DNA of 64,000 nucleotides from Piliocolobus tephrosceles (GCF_002776525.5 NC_045453.1:33595117-33659116); one strand, 5' to 3'; positions 36,215-48,149 are shown, numbered from the stretch's first letter. Numbers and translations: made by a program. Notes: generated from the letters alone by a model not told the origin.

Positions 36215-36565
36215 CCAGTCACCATAAAAAAGAACAAGATCGTGTCCTTTGCAGGAACATGGATGGAGCTGGGGACCATTATCCTGAGTAAAGCAATTCA
36301 GGAACAGAAAACCAAATACCTCATGTTCTCACTTGTAAGTAGGAGCTAAATGACGACAAATTCATGGGCCCAACGGGGAAAGATAGACTTTGGAGCCTAC
36401 TTGAGGGCAGAGGGTGGGAGAAGGGAGACAATCAGGAAAAATAATTATTGGGTACTAGGCTTAGTACATGAATGACAATATAATCTGTACAACACACCTC
36501 CGGTGACATGAGTTCACCCACATAATAAACCTGCACATGTACTCCTGAACCTAAAATAAAAGCTT
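36215..36565 (+). mobile_element. 5'-truncated L1 3' end
   Basis: Forward L1 fragment covering the ORF2 end and 3'UTR: 'gtcctttgcaggaacatgga', 'accaaatacctcatgttctc', 'acttgtaagtaggagctaa', 'gagggcagagggtgggagaa', 'cataataaacctgcacatgt'. About 350 bp; primate-age but older than the 42186 copy. Target duplication not identified. Confidence 0.85.
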
Positions 36566-37285
36566 TACTTTTTTTTTTTATTTTAACAATGAAATACAGT
36601 TCTTCTAAATTTAAAATAAAAATAAAAATCAGGCACCATTGCCGCTTTGGAGAAAGTGGTTTCACTGACAAAGGCTAATGTTAAGGATCTGCAGAGTTCA
36701 AATCCACTCTCTCAGGGCTGGGAGGACCACATCTGACCCACTTCAGGTGGGTGCCCAGTAAGAGTGTAGTAAGTGGATGATTGTGTACCTGCATGCCCTG
36801 GCATGATGTCCTCAGCTAGGATGATACCCTCAGCTCCTCTCAAGGCAGTTTTCACCATTATTAAACTGTTTGAGCATTAGAAAATCCTTTTCTATATCAA
36901 ACAAAAATATAAACACACAAGGGCAAAGGACGAACCCATTTCATTTCTATTGAATAGAAAGTAAAAATGAAGTACAAAGGATCACGCTGAGCCACAAGCC
37001 ATATTTCCACTAGATTGCTAGATTTCTCTACTTAGGTGTCCCAAATAAAATGGATTACAAGAAAGTCTCAAGAAAACTGCCCTAGTCCTAAGGGTGTTAA
37101 CCACAGAGAGGTTTCTCCATCCCCTCCTAATAATAATACATATGCAAAATGCTTCTACACCTTTTGTTTCCAAGCAAAGTATGCCAAAAGTCACTTCTCC
37201 CTTTGTAAATGAAGCCATATTTGCACAGAGGAAAAAGCAGAATGTATTTCAGTCTTTGTTAAGGAATATTGCTAGTTTGACCTAC
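36566..37285. other. Unassigned spacer
   Basis: No repeat recognised beyond short A/T runs. Confidence 0.4.
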
Positions 37286-37880
37286 AGGCTGTATTTTAAT
37301 TTTAATTTTAAGTTCCAGGGTACATGTGCAGGACGTGCAGGTTTGTTACATAGATAAACGTGTGCCATAGTGGTTTGCTGCACCTCTCAACCCATCACCT
37401 AGGTATTAAGCGCAGCAAACACTAGCTGTTTTTCCTAATACTCTTCCTCCCTGCCCACTCTCAGACAGGCCCCAATGTGTGTTGTTCCTCTCCCTGTGTC
37501 CATGTGCTCTCATTGTTCAGCTCCCATTTATTAGTGAGAACATGCGACGTTTGGTTTTCTTTTCCTGCGTCAGTTTGCTGAGGATAATGGCTTCCAACTC
37601 CATCCCTGTTCCTGCAAAGAACATGATCTCATTCTTTTTTATGGCTGCATAGTATTCTGTGGTGTATATGTATCACATTTTCTTTATCCAATCTGTCATT
37701 GATGGGCATTTTGGTTGACTGCATGGCTTTGCTATTGTGAATAGTGCTGCAATGAACATAAGCGTGCATATATCTTTGTAATAGAATGATTTATATTCCT
37801 CTGGGTATATAGCCAGTAATAGGATGGCTGGGTCAAACTGTATTTCTGGTTCTAAGTCTTTGAGCATATTTTTTTAAAGA
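37286..37880 (-). mobile_element. 5'-truncated L1 3' end
   Basis: Antisense primate L1 of ~590 bp: A/T-rich tail complement (attttaattttaa), 'gttccagggtacatgtgcag', 'ctcccatttattagtgagaa', 'ggctgcatagtattctgtgg' and 'ggtatatagccagtaatagg'. It contains the C-terminal end of ORF2 (minus frame 37673-37867) in decayed form. Confidence 0.92.
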
Positions 37881-38834
37881 AAGAAGCTTCTCTATCTGGA
37901 AATGGTAAGATTTGCCTAGGGGAAGACATTGGCAGGATAAGGTGGACTGTGGTGGTCCTCATCTAGATGCATATATTTACACCAAGCAACTCTTTTAGTA
38001 CCCATGCCAAAGACCCATTCCAGAGCAATTCACTAGCATCTCTGCAGGCAGGATCTGGGCATCGACAAGCGTTAAGTGTTTCAGGTGATGAATGTGTGGT
38101 CAAGGCCGAGAACCACTGTTTTCATAGAAGAGCGTGCTGGGGAATTTGTGAGAAAACTCTTTTCAGCGTCCCCCTTGCTTTGGGGGAAATTACAGGATTG
38201 CTGCAGTGCTGGAATGTATGTAGCTGAGGACTGAGGGCCCGCCCTCTACTGGGAACTCCCCAGTGTGGGTGAGCATCACGTACTTAGGGCCGAGAACACT
38301 CACACAGTTAAAGTTCCCACCTTCAGGCTGAGGCCTTGTGGGTAGAGTTTAAATATTATCAGAAGTTCATCTAGAAGGGATTCAAAGAGAGTGTGAAGTG
38401 TTTGTGGATTTTGAATTCTTGATGTTCTGAAATTGTAATTTTGTTGTGTTTAAAATAACTAGAGGGTGGTCCACAGAACAGAGTGGGGGGCATTGCTGAC
38501 TTAGAGAGATTTCCAAACTCCACTAGATAAAAATGTCCACAGATGGGTTCACTGGGATCCTGTTTAACCTGTTCCTCCTCCAGAATCCTCTGCCTCAGCC
38601 TTTGGCATTAAGATAATCCACCCCTTCCAGAGAAGCGAAAACCTGCTTCCCACACCCCCTCAGCCACTTCCCACTGAATCCAGCATCTGCCCTTGTTCAG
38701 ATCATCCTCACTCCCGCATCCCTGCTTCCGGGAATACCTGCCAGCCTCTCGGGACCTCCTTGCGTCCTGTTCCCACCCAAGATCCATTCCTCACACTGGC
38801 TAAAAACTAATGAGCCCTGTCACTGCTGGCTGAA
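37881..38834. other. Unassigned 0.95-kb sequence
   Basis: No repeat recognised. Confidence 0.4.
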
Positions 38835-39005
38835 AATGCTTCCAAACTTGCTCAGTAAGAAAATCCCCTGGGGTGCTCATTAACAGTTCAGACCCTTTGG
38901 TCTCAACAGACCTACTAAATCTGAATCTCCAGGGAGGGTGTCTAGAATGTTGATTTTTTTCAACCCTGCCCCCCAGCTATTTCTCATGACCAGGATTGAG
39001 GCAGT
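38835..39005 (-). mobile_element. MER5-type hAT fossil
   Basis: 'agaaaatcccctggggtgct', 'agacctactaaatctgaatc' and 'tccagggagggtgtctag' match MER5 order in reverse orientation. Confidence 0.5.
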
Positions 39006-39149
39006 GACCCGAGGAAGCATGGAAAGACCTCCGGCTCCAGTTCTCTCCTCTCCGAATCCTCTGCACATGACCGGTGTTCGGCAGATACTCGTTCAACGCA
39101 GGAATTAATGAGTCACAATTCATGGTTCAGCAACACTGACCTATTTATA

Positions 39150-39362
39150 CTCTCCACGCCTATCATGCTTTTTTATTTTATCTCCACACTTGTTATTTTT
39201 CATCTGCCTCTGTACTTAACAGGTCTATATATAAATGTCTATTGATGTGATGTCTCCCGTTAAAATGTGAGTTTCCTCTGGGCAAGAATTATCTGTATCC
39301 ACCCGTCCTTAGCAGGGGGCACTGTGGCCAGCAGACAATAGATGCTCAATAAATATGCATGC
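39150..39362 (+). mobile_element. L2 3' end fossil
   Basis: Forward L2: 'aaaatgtgagtttcctctgg', 'gcaagaattatctgtatcca', 'tccttagcagggggcactgt', ending 'gatgctcaataaatatgcat'. Confidence 0.7.
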
Positions 39363-39952
39363 CTTTAACGTGTGATGATCCCTGGTGGCAATCCAACCCA
39401 CATACCCAGGCTCTCCAGAGGAAACTCTGGCACACCCTGGTTAAGTGACTTGTATAGGACACATAGCAAAAACAAAACAAAACAACTAGCTTTCAAGAAA
39501 GTTGTGGGATTTTGTGCTTTCGAGAATATTCCCATAATTCTTAGGAGAAAAAAAAATGAGAAGATAAATGTAAATACCCCATGACAAGGTGGCAGGGTGC
39601 CAGGCACCTGCTCTGATGCCAGGAGCACGAGTAAGTGCTGTGAAGGCACAGGGAGACTTGCAGTGGCTGAGAGCGAGATACTGCACTGTGAGCCCTGAAC
39701 CTGCACCTGTTAATGTGGTCATGTCAACTCTGCTGGAGGCTGGTCTTCAGAGCCACAAAGCCAACATCCACGATGAATAGCTCAGCACCAGCTTTCCCTG
39801 CCTAGCACCTGAGCAAGTGCTGGGGGATCCCACAAGGAAGGAAAAGGGAGCCACAGATTTTCAAATGTCATGCAAGTAATAACAAAAGAGGCTTATATAA
39901 GAAGACTTAATTTTATTCTTAAAGTTTGACAAGAAAAACTTATTAGAACATA
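39363..39952. other. Unassigned spacer
   Basis: No repeat recognised. Confidence 0.4.
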
Positions 39953-40100
39953 GTATATACACATATATACATATGTACATACATACACATATGTACATAC
40001 ATACACATATGTGTGTATGTATATACATGTAGATACATATGTATATGTGTATGTTGAGATATATGACATATGTATGTTATATGATATATATGTGCACACA
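39953..40100. repeat. TA/CA alternating repeat
   Basis: Alternating purine-pyrimidine tract of TATACA, CATATG and GTACATAC units. The block 'acatatgtacatacatac' occurs twice (from about 39969), and the tract is rich in short palindromes. It directly abuts the MIR at 40101. Confidence 0.92.
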
Positions 40101-40335
40101 TTTATTGAGCACTTACCATGTATCTGATACTGTGTTAAGCAAATTAGGCCCACAATTTAGTTCAATCATTATAACAACCCCCACCAAGAAGGCACTGCAT
40201 GCTATTTTAGTGGAGAAATTGAGGGGTGGAGAGATTAGATGACTTGGCTAAGGTCACACAACTAATAGGTAGTGAGCCTGAGATGTAAACTAGAATCTGT
40301 CAGATTCCAGAGCCCAAACTCTTAACTGCACTATC
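40101..40335 (-). mobile_element. MIR, nearly full length
   Basis: Reverse-orientation MIR: 'tttattgagcacttaccatg', 'gatactgtgttaagcaaatt', 'aaggtcacacaactaatagg', 'cagagcccaaactcttaact', 'gcactat'. Its 5' end abuts the TGATGG array. Confidence 0.85.
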
Positions 40336-40910
40336 ATCAGCATGATGGTAATGATGGTGAGGATGATGACGATGGTGACGATTATGGTAATGGTGATGGT
40401 GATGATAATGACTCTGATTATGGTAATGGTGATGGTGATGATAATGACTCTGGTGATGTTAATGATATAATGTTGATGATATAGTGATAGTGATGATGGT
40501 GACAATGGTGGTGATGATGATGATGATGATAGTGATGGTGATAATGACAGTGATGATGATGGTAATATGATGATGATGATGTTGATGGAGATTATGGTGA
40601 TGATTATGGTGATGATGGTGGTGGTGATGATGATAATGATCTTGGTGATGAAGGTGATGATAGTGATGATGATAGTGAGGTTTCTGATGGTGTGTGATGA
40701 TGATGGTGGTGATGATGGTAATGGTGAAAATAATAATTGTGGTGATGATGATGATGTAATGTTGATGATATGGTGATAACAATGATAATAGTAATAATGA
40801 TAATGGTGATGATATCAATGATGATGATAATGGTTATGTTCTTGATGATGATAAGATGTTAATAGTAATTACGGTAATGAAGATGATGGTGTTGGTATTG
40901 ATAATGGTGT
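40336..40910. repeat. (TGATGG)-type array 1, ~575 bp
   Basis: Imperfect trinucleotide array of TGA, TGG and TAA units. It contains a perfect 2 x 36-bp tandem block (40381-40416 and 40417-40452, identical) ending in 'gataatgactctg'. The array lies precisely between two MIR fossils. Confidence 0.95.
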
Positions 40911-41120
40911 GTAGTTAACATTTATTTGGCACATGCTATGTATTGTGCACTGTTCTAAGCACTTTTAATGAACAACTTGTTTCATCCCCACAGTGACTTA
41001 TCTTTGTTCTCATGTTAGAGCTGAGGAAACCGAGGCACAGCACATTTTTAGTTTGCCAAGTTTACCAATGACTGGCACAGTGGGGATTAAATCTAGGCTG
41101 CCTGGCTCTAATGCCTCACT
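40911..41120 (-). mobile_element. MIR fossil
   Basis: 'gtagttaacatttatttggc', 'acatgctatgtattgtgcac', 'gagctgaggaaaccgaggca', 'tttgccaagtttaccaatga' and 'aggctgcctggctctaatgc' match reverse-orientation MIR. Its 3' end abuts the array. Confidence 0.82.
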
Positions 41121-42185
41121 CAAATGTCTAATGTGTCTCATAATAAGAATATAGACTGACTACTGATAAGAAAAAAATAATTAACACATCCTGATGAAAC
41201 TGTAAAGGGTGAAACAATGGCTCATACCGAAAAGACACTTTTCCAAATGATTAAGGAAGCGTCTGGACTTGGGGAGCAGTCACCTGGTGATAATAATCTT
41301 TCAGAAGGAAGTTGGGGTCTTTGACCACTATCTTTCAAAGAACACTGTTGATTAAACACAGAAGGGCCAGAAAGCCCTGGTAGACAGAGGGGAGAAAGTT
41401 CAGCTCCAAGGCTCCTTCAAAGGTGGTTTTTGTGATAAATTCAGGCTGGGTCCTTTTGCCTGCATAACCTTTCCACCCAGACCAGGGGATTCAGCTTTAG
41501 GGTTAAGCAGTGACACCAGCTTTGTGATGTCAGAGGCAGAAGCTACCCTGGAGTCATCAGGCTGGTGATGGTCAGGCCCTCTCCTCTGGTCAAGTGGGAC
41601 TGTGTGTTCTCTCCACCTTCCCTTGACCCCAAATGTTCTATGCAGGGGACAGAGCAAATGCTCTGGCCCAAGGGACAAGCAGCATGGTCCAAGCAGGGAT
41701 AAAGGGTGAAGCCACAACCAGGATCAGGGAATAAAGTGGACAGGTACAAGGAGATGGCAGCCTTTCTACCTGAGGACAGTGCTGACCAAACCAACAGAAT
41801 AATCCTGGGTCCACTTACCTGGGCAATTCTCCATTGGTGACAACTTGGTGCCTAAGTGGCTCAAACTAGAGGAAGCATGTGTGTGTGTGTGTGTGTGTGG
41901 TGTGCAATGGCCACATGTGTGTACACACGGTATATTGGTGTATGCATGTGACACACCCTGGAACAGGCATGAGCAGCTTCCCAAATGGGACTCTATGCAG
42001 GGAACAGTCCACAGCTTCCTGCTTTGCAAAAATTTCACAAAATTCCTTTTACATCCATGATTAACCCGAGTTTTGGAAGGATGGAATGTAGAATTTTCTG
42101 GTTAAAGGAGGATTTCCATTAAAAATGTTCTACATATTATTGAAGGTTTTCCAGACTTGAATGGTATTTTAAACAATATAAAGTT
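41121..42185. other. Unassigned 1-kb sequence with a short (TG)n
   Basis: Contains (TG)~11 at 41877-41899; otherwise no repeat recognised. Confidence 0.45.
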
Positions 42186-42810
42186 GGAGAAATAGGAACA
42201 CTTTTACACTGTTGGTGGGACTGTAAACTAGTTCAACCATTGTGGAAGACAGTGTGGCGATTCCTCAAGGATCTAGAACTAGAAACACCATTTGACCCAG
42301 CCATCCCATTACTGGGCATATACCCAAAGGATTATAAATCATGCTGCTATAAAGACACATGCACACGTATGTTTATTGCAGCACTATTCACAATAGCAAA
42401 GACTTGGAACCAACCCAAAAGTCCATCAGTGACAGACTGGATTAAGAAAATGTGGCACATATACACCATGGAATACTATGCAGCCATAAAAAATGATAAG
42501 TTCATGTCTTTTGTAGGGACATGGATGCAGCTGGAAACCATCATTCTCAGAAAACTATCGCAAGAACAGAAAACCAAATACCGCATGTTCTCACTCATAG
42601 GTGGGAATTGAACAATGAGATCACTCGGACACAGGAAGGGGAATGTCACACACTGGGGCCTGTTGTGGGGTGGGGGGAGGGGAGATATACCTAATGTAAA
42701 TGACGAGTTAATGGGTGCAGCACACCAACATGGCACATGTATACATATGTAACAAACCTGCATGTTGTGCACATGTACCCTAGAACTTAAAGTATAATTT
42801 TTAAAAAAGT
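42186..42810 (+). mobile_element. 5'-truncated L1PA-type insertion
   Basis: A 625-bp L1 3' end, forward: ORF2 C-terminal part, 3'UTR with a G-rich tract ('tggggtggggggagggg' at about 42667), and 'ctagaacttaaagtataat' before a short A-tail. Target duplication caatataaagtt (42174-42185) / caatataaggtt (42811-42822). Close similarity to primate L1PA makes it one of the younger insertions here. Confidence 0.95.
42243..42611 (+). pseudogene. L1 ORF2 C-terminal remnant
   Basis: The last ~120 codons of L1 ORF2 are still open to the natural stop (42609-42611), including the 'FDPAIPLLGIYP' segment and the terminal 'SLIGGN'. The full protein has endonuclease and reverse transcriptase domains upstream, both absent here, so no activity is possible. 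The first in-frame codons lie at the 5' truncation; there is no native start. Confidence 0.88.
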
Positions 42811-42822
42811 CAATATAAGGTT

Positions 42823-43679
42823 AATAAACATATTTCAGAAGGAGAAAAAAGGAAGAAGGCAAGAATGAAGGAGATAAGAAAAAAGAATAAAAGAGGAAGA
42901 AAAACAGTGAAAAGAGAAACTCGCAGCTAGCCATGTACAGCCATAAGTTTTACTAGCATTTGGGCATTTTCCTTCTGATCTATTTTCTGTTTATGGATTT
43001 TTTTTTTAGTTTGTTTTTACTACAATTGTAATCAGAATGGATATACAGCTTTGCAACAGGTTACTTCCACTAACACATTGCAAGCATTTTCTAAGTTGCT
43101 ATGCTCTGTAAATGTTATTTTAATACATTGTCCTTTTTATTATTGTGCCTATAACTACATATTAACTCTGGAGAAAGTAGAAACAAATGTTATGCAAAAG
43201 GAAAACTAAAATTGAATTATAATTTCAAGACTTAAAAATAAGCACTATTATTCAGGCATGTGTTCATTCAATATGCAGAGAAGAAGGGCTAATATGCAGA
43301 TACAGACACATCCACGGATACAGACATGAATAACTTCACCCATCGCATGTATTTTGTATATAGACAAAATGGGATCATAAGTCACACACTATCTTTATCT
43401 GATTAAAGTGCCATTAACTGTTGAGTTTTTTTTAATGGCCAAGTTTACTTCCATTTCTCTCAGGGAAAGACAAAAAAAAAAAAGATAAAAGATTGATTAG
43501 GGAGTAGCTCCTTTGCTCTGCCTATTTAAATTATTGCAGGCTCCATGGTTTTTATTTCAAATATCCATTCTCTTCTACCGGGTGCTCCAGGTAAAGGGAA
43601 AAGTCCTTGCTTCCTGTTTAGAATCTCATCTCTATGCCGTATCAGCCCTTTATTGACCCACCCACCACCCACTTTCAAC
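42823..43679. other. Unassigned, A-rich at left
   Basis: 42835-42920 is A/G-rich. The rest is A/T-rich without recognised repeat; a short poly-A at 43472-43483. Confidence 0.4.
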
Positions 43680-43815
43680 TTGTGAGACAGGTGTGCAAAA
43701 CTAGGTCCTCAGAGATGGGCACCCTGCCCCAAGTCACACCACTGGGCAGCGGCTGAGCTAGAATTGATTACGAAACAGAAAGGGCCATTGGACTTCCAAG
43801 CCCTGCTCTCACCAT
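43680..43815 (-). mobile_element. MIR fossil
   Basis: 'gtgagacaggtgtgcaaaac', 'ctgccccaagtcacaccact', 'gggcagcggctgagctagaa' and 'ttccaagccctgctctc' match the middle of MIR in reverse orientation. Confidence 0.6.
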
Positions 43816-43984
43816 GAATCTACTCTACTTCTCCATTTATTTGCATTTCATTGGGTTTGCTGGCTGGAGGAAGGACGTGTGGAGTGTTTATTCTGTACGG
43901 CACACTCAGAAAATGAAACATGAAACTACCAGGACTTCAGGTCTTGCCTGTGAGTTATTTTTATCTTCGGATGAATATAGGTGA

Positions 43985-44080
43985 TCCTGGACTTACTGTG
44001 GTTTCATTTACAATATTTTCCATTTGCAATGGATTGATGAGGACATAACCCCATCGTAAGTCAAGGAGTATCTATCAATA
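43985..44080. mobile_element. Possible Tc1/mariner-type remnant
   Basis: About 95 bp with partly complementary ends: 'ctggacttactgtggtt' at the left and 'aaccccatcgtaagtcaagg' at the right. This resembles a deleted, terminal-repeat-only derivative of a Tigger/mariner-like transposon. Assignment is tentative. Confidence 0.4.
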
Positions 44081-44578
44081 CCCAACCTTGAAATTTACAA
44101 TGTAAATAACTGACAGAAGTATTAATATCCAGAATACAGAGAAAACTCCAGCATATTGGCAAGAAAAAGGAAAGGCTGTTAATAAGGAAATGGATAAAAG
44201 TTAGGAATAGACATTCTAAAGAAGAAAAATTCCTAGTTAATAGGGATTGAAGAGTTGCAACGAGTCACATGAAGAAAACAAACATTAAAAAACCGTGAGA
44301 TACGACTGCACACCCAACAGGCAGAGGTTTGAAAGTTACAGGATGATAAGGGTTGTGGACGAGCCATCAGCTATTGGTGGAAATGAAAACTGCTGTGAAG
44401 AAAAACTGGGGAGTATCTGGTGACTCGGAGAACCTCAGTCCCACATTTGCTCTTTCACAAAAAAAGAAGCTTTCACAGATAAAAACACAAGTAAATAGAT
44501 GAAAGGATGTTGATCATAGTATTAGTTTGATAATAAAGTTAGAGATAATCTAAGTGAGCATTAGGAAAGGAGGGGATA
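44081..44578. other. Unassigned spacer
   Basis: A/T- and A/G-rich; may include decayed L1M, not provable by eye. Confidence 0.35.
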
Positions 44579-44845
44579 GGCTGGGGGCAGTGGTTCACAC
44601 CGGTAATCCCAACACTCTGGGAGGCTGAGGAGGGTGGATCACGAGATCAAGAGATTGAGACCATCCTAGCTAACACGGTGAAACCCCGTCTGTACTAAAA
44701 ACACAAAAAATTATCCGGGCGTGGTGGCAGGCACCTGTAGTCCCAGCTACTCGGGAGGCTGAGGCAGGAGAATGGTGTGAACCCAGGAGGTGGAGCTTGT
44801 AGTGAGCCGAGATTGCACCACTGCACTCCAGCCTGGGTGACAGAG
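44579..44845 (+). mobile_element. Alu element (AluY-like)
   Basis: From 'ggctgggggcagtggttcac' to 'ctccagcctgggtgacagag'. 'gctaacacggtgaaaccccg' and 'gtggagcttgtagtgagccg' are AluY-like. The tail has become the GA-rich tract that follows. Target duplication not identified. Confidence 0.93.
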
Positions 44846-44898
44846 AAAGATGAAAGAAATAAAGGAAGAAAGAGAGAAAGAGAGAAAGAGAGAAAGAG

Positions 44899-44929
<31 letters not shown>

Positions 44930-44934
44930 AAGAG

Positions 44935-45003
<69 letters not shown>

Positions 45004-45094
45004 AAGGAAGGAAGGAAGGAAGGAAGGAAGGAAGGAAGGAAGGAGAGGAGAGGAAAGAAAGGAAAGAAGGAAAGAGGAAGGAAGGAAGGAAGAC
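44846..45094. repeat. GAGA/GAAA/GGAA tract grown from Alu tail
   Basis: Purine-only stretch of ~250 bp: (GA)n/(GAAA)n mixture to 44936, an almost pure (AAAG)n of about 13 units to 44991, (GA)n, then 9 consecutive GGAA (45006-45041), then GGAA/GAAA. Open frames on both strands here are artefacts of the repeat. Confidence 0.96.
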
Positions 45095-46989
45095 AAAGTA
45101 TGTGAAATAGTCAAAGAATTATTCAAAGACCGTCTATCTGTTAAAGACTAGGAAGTATAAATCAACACAATGTACCTGAAGGATACCTTAAGTGAAAACA
45201 GGAGAAGCAGAATGAAATACATGACAAAATATGCTTTTATGGTATGTAAGACAGGGAGCCTCTTTGGAAGAAGGCTGAAACTGAGGGTGGGAGATAAATA
45301 AATTAAAATAAGTAAAAACTATGTGCATGATGGCAGTATTGTGCTGCAAACTGAGGGTTATAACCAATCCAGTTTTGCATACATAAGGATGAATGGGTCA
45401 GGGGTAAACGTCTGATATGAACTGGATGCATCTTTCCTTGCCTTTAGCTACTAAAGTCCAAGTGCTTTGCAGGTGGGGGTCGTGCCCATCCGCTGCACAC
45501 TTCTGGGTGATGAATTCTGCTCAGTTGACAGTTTTCTGCCTTTCTCAAAGATCACATTTGGAGTCTGGGCTTAATCTATTATGCTTCCAAAAGAACAACA
45601 ACAAAAAAGAATAAATGGCAGACTAAATAGCAAGTAGTTCCTTCAACTCATGTCTGGGTGCTCTCTGCGAAGACTCTGAGGCATCCATTTGAAAAGAATA
45701 CCAGGAACTGATGACTATGATTTGATCCTGCCTTTTGCAGGGCCTTGTTATTGGAGGGATTCATCATGCATAGGAATTATTTGTGTGTTAGCTAGAGGCT
45801 AAATGCTCTGCATTCGGCATTCAGGAAGAAGCACATGGCCGCCATTTCTACTCACTTACCCCGGAGATAAATGACAGCTTTGCATGGACAGATGCAGCCT
45901 GTTTGCTGGCTTCCATCTGGTTTTTAAATCACTCAAAGTAAGCTCCAAAGACACATTTTTATGCTGCATAAAATACACAGAGGAGAAGAAAGGCCTGGGC
46001 TTCACACATTTGTTATTTCATTATTTGTGTTGCCTTTATAAAAGAAAAATCATGGAGTCATTTCCCCAATTATTTTGACCTCTGAACATTCATTGCAACC
46101 TCTTAAATTTGATGTCTTCTTCCTAAATGTCCTCTTTGAAATTGCCCGATAATTCACTCTTTATGCAGCTCTGACAGGGAATGAGAACATTTCTACTTTA
46201 AACAGCTCGAGGCACCTGAGGAGGGAACTCAGGAAAACACATACGGCATCGTTTTGGAGAAGAACATGCAGAGGTCCTGGCCAGCGCTGCGCAGCCACGA
46301 CTCCCCTCCCCTCGGACCAAGAACAGAGACTTGACTATTGTGTCCTTAATTCTTTCCCCACACGCCAAATGGCTCCATGACACCCTCTGTTGGTTCAGGC
46401 TCTGCCCTATAACTCAGGTGTCCGTCCTTCTGCTGGCCTCACACCCTCTGCCTGGGCAAGGCAACAAAGGTCTGCTGAGTTCCTGCTCCATGTGGAGCCA
46501 ACCCTCAGCTCTGAGGATCCACCTCTGAGCAGAAAAGCCACTCAGGGCTCTACTCTCATGGGGTTTGCTTTCTACAGGGGGGAGAGAGACAAAGCAGAAA
46601 CAATTTAGTGACACAATGGTCATCCTTAGTAAGAATCACTATGAAGCGAACAAAAAAGGCTCCATGCCCTGGAGTGAGAGCTGGGCAGAGAAGAAGGAGG
46701 GATGAAGTGAAGACATTTGTCCTGGGTGGCCTTTGCAAGAGATATTTGAACTGGGACCTAAAGGATGATAAGAAGCCAGCCATGTACAGACATGGGGAAA
46801 GTGGACTCAGGCAGAACAAACAGAAGTGCAAAGGCCCTCAGATGGGAACTAGTGTGGCATGTTCAACTTACAAGAAGTCCCAAGGGGCTGAGGGGTGCCA
46901 AGCACAGGGGTTGACTCTGCTCAGGCTCCACTGCTTCAGGAGATGCCCCCACTCCCTGCAAGCCCCAGGCTCATGGCCCTATACACCAC
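45095..46989. other. 1.9 kb unassigned sequence
   Basis: No repeat recognised. A 148-codon plus frame at 46608-47054 has no recognisable domain and overlaps an L2 fossil at its end, arguing against coding. Confidence 0.4.
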
Positions 46990-47145
46990 TCACATGGCAT
47001 GCATGTCTTTGTCACAATTGTTACGTTTTTCCAAACATTTTGATGTCTTTTTAGAATTGTATCTCTAATTCGTAACACAGAATTTAGTACATAGTAGGCA
47101 CTCTGTACTTTCATGTCAAATGAACGAATGAATGAATAAATGAAC
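46990..47145 (+). mobile_element. L2 3' end fossil
   Basis: 'tttagtacatagtaggcact', 'ctgtactttcatgtc' and terminal 'gaacgaatgaatgaataaat' match the L2 3' end, including its tandem terminal repeat. Confidence 0.72.
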
Positions 47146-47317
47146 GCATTACACAGTATCCATCAGTGTATCACCACCATGTTAGAAGATGCCAACTACA
47201 AGGGCAGCTGATATAACTGGATCCCTCTTCTTGCCACAAGCCCTGGACCTCTCAATAATAAAATGATCCCCTACCTCCTCTGACCCCTTCCAACATTGAA
47301 GTTTGCTGAGAATAATA
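47146..47317. other. Unassigned spacer
   Basis: No repeat recognised. Confidence 0.4.
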
Positions 47318-47525
47318 AAAAGAGCTAATGCTTATGGGGTAGATACTATCTACCAGACAATATGCCCTTAACATACACTTTCTAAATTAATCCTCACTAT
47401 CTCCACCCTGCAAATGAGGAGCGAAAGCCAGTTAAGGTAAGTGACTTGCCCAAGGTCATGCAGCTAGTAAGGGCTGGACCCTGCACAGATGTGAATCCAA
47501 ATATTTCTGACTCTTAAGCCTTACT
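47318..47525 (-). mobile_element. MIR fossil
   Basis: 'aagagctaatgcttatgggg', 'ctgcaaatgaggagcgaaag', 'gtgacttgcccaaggtcatg', 'cagctagtaagggctggac' and 'ttctgactcttaagcc' match MIR in reverse orientation. Confidence 0.85.
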
Positions 47526-48149
47526 CTTAAGGGAGGCTTACCTCCCAGATCCTGCTCTCAAAAGCATCTAGACCTGAGTGCAAGGAAAAGATCAGGGGTC
47601 AGGGAATCAGGGTCGGGGGAGGCCTGCAAGCACCCGGGGTCAATGGGGTGACAGAGAAGAGAGGACCGAGAACTTACTCCTCAGCACCCGTGTTTTGCAG
47701 GCTTGAACTCATCTATGTTCCATAGAGTTCCTGTCCTGCTTGAGGTTAACACTAAGAAACATTGAGCCCCGGGCCCTTCAGCTGAACTGGGGACAGGCAC
47801 CTCCTTCAGGGAAAAGCCTGAAGCCTTTCATCTTGGTGCCAGACAAGTCTGTTACTGAGCATAAAGACTGATTACTCTCCATACTTAGAAGGCTCTGGCC
47901 TGTGAGGTCTTAAGCAAATAATTACTAACTTGAAGTCAACTTTTTGTCTTCCTTCGTTCCTCTCTTCTCCTCTCTCCCTGTCATCTTCCCCTCCTTCCCT
48001 TTCTCCCTTACTTACCTCCTGCTGAGCCTGGCCATTCCCGTATAGGCAGAATTGACCTCAAACCCCTCCAAGTTTGACCCAAAACAGCCTCCAGTGTGAT
48101 GCTTGCTCTCTCTCTTCTTCTTTCCCACTGAGAAATCCGAGGCCCTAGG
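47526..48149. other. Unassigned spacer
   Basis: C/T-rich at 47950-48010; no repeat recognised. Confidence 0.4.

Noticed and set aside
40459..40818. Isoleucine/threonine/histidine-rich frames in the TGATGG arrays (also 52416-52739 and 62707-63657)
   Set aside because: Direct translation of trinucleotide repeat; no flanking coding sequence.
44695..45126. 143-codon minus frame and 124-codon plus frame
   Set aside because: Translate an Alu plus its GA-rich tail.
46608..47054. 148-codon plus frame
   Set aside because: Runs into an L2 fossil and lacks any domain; probably chance.
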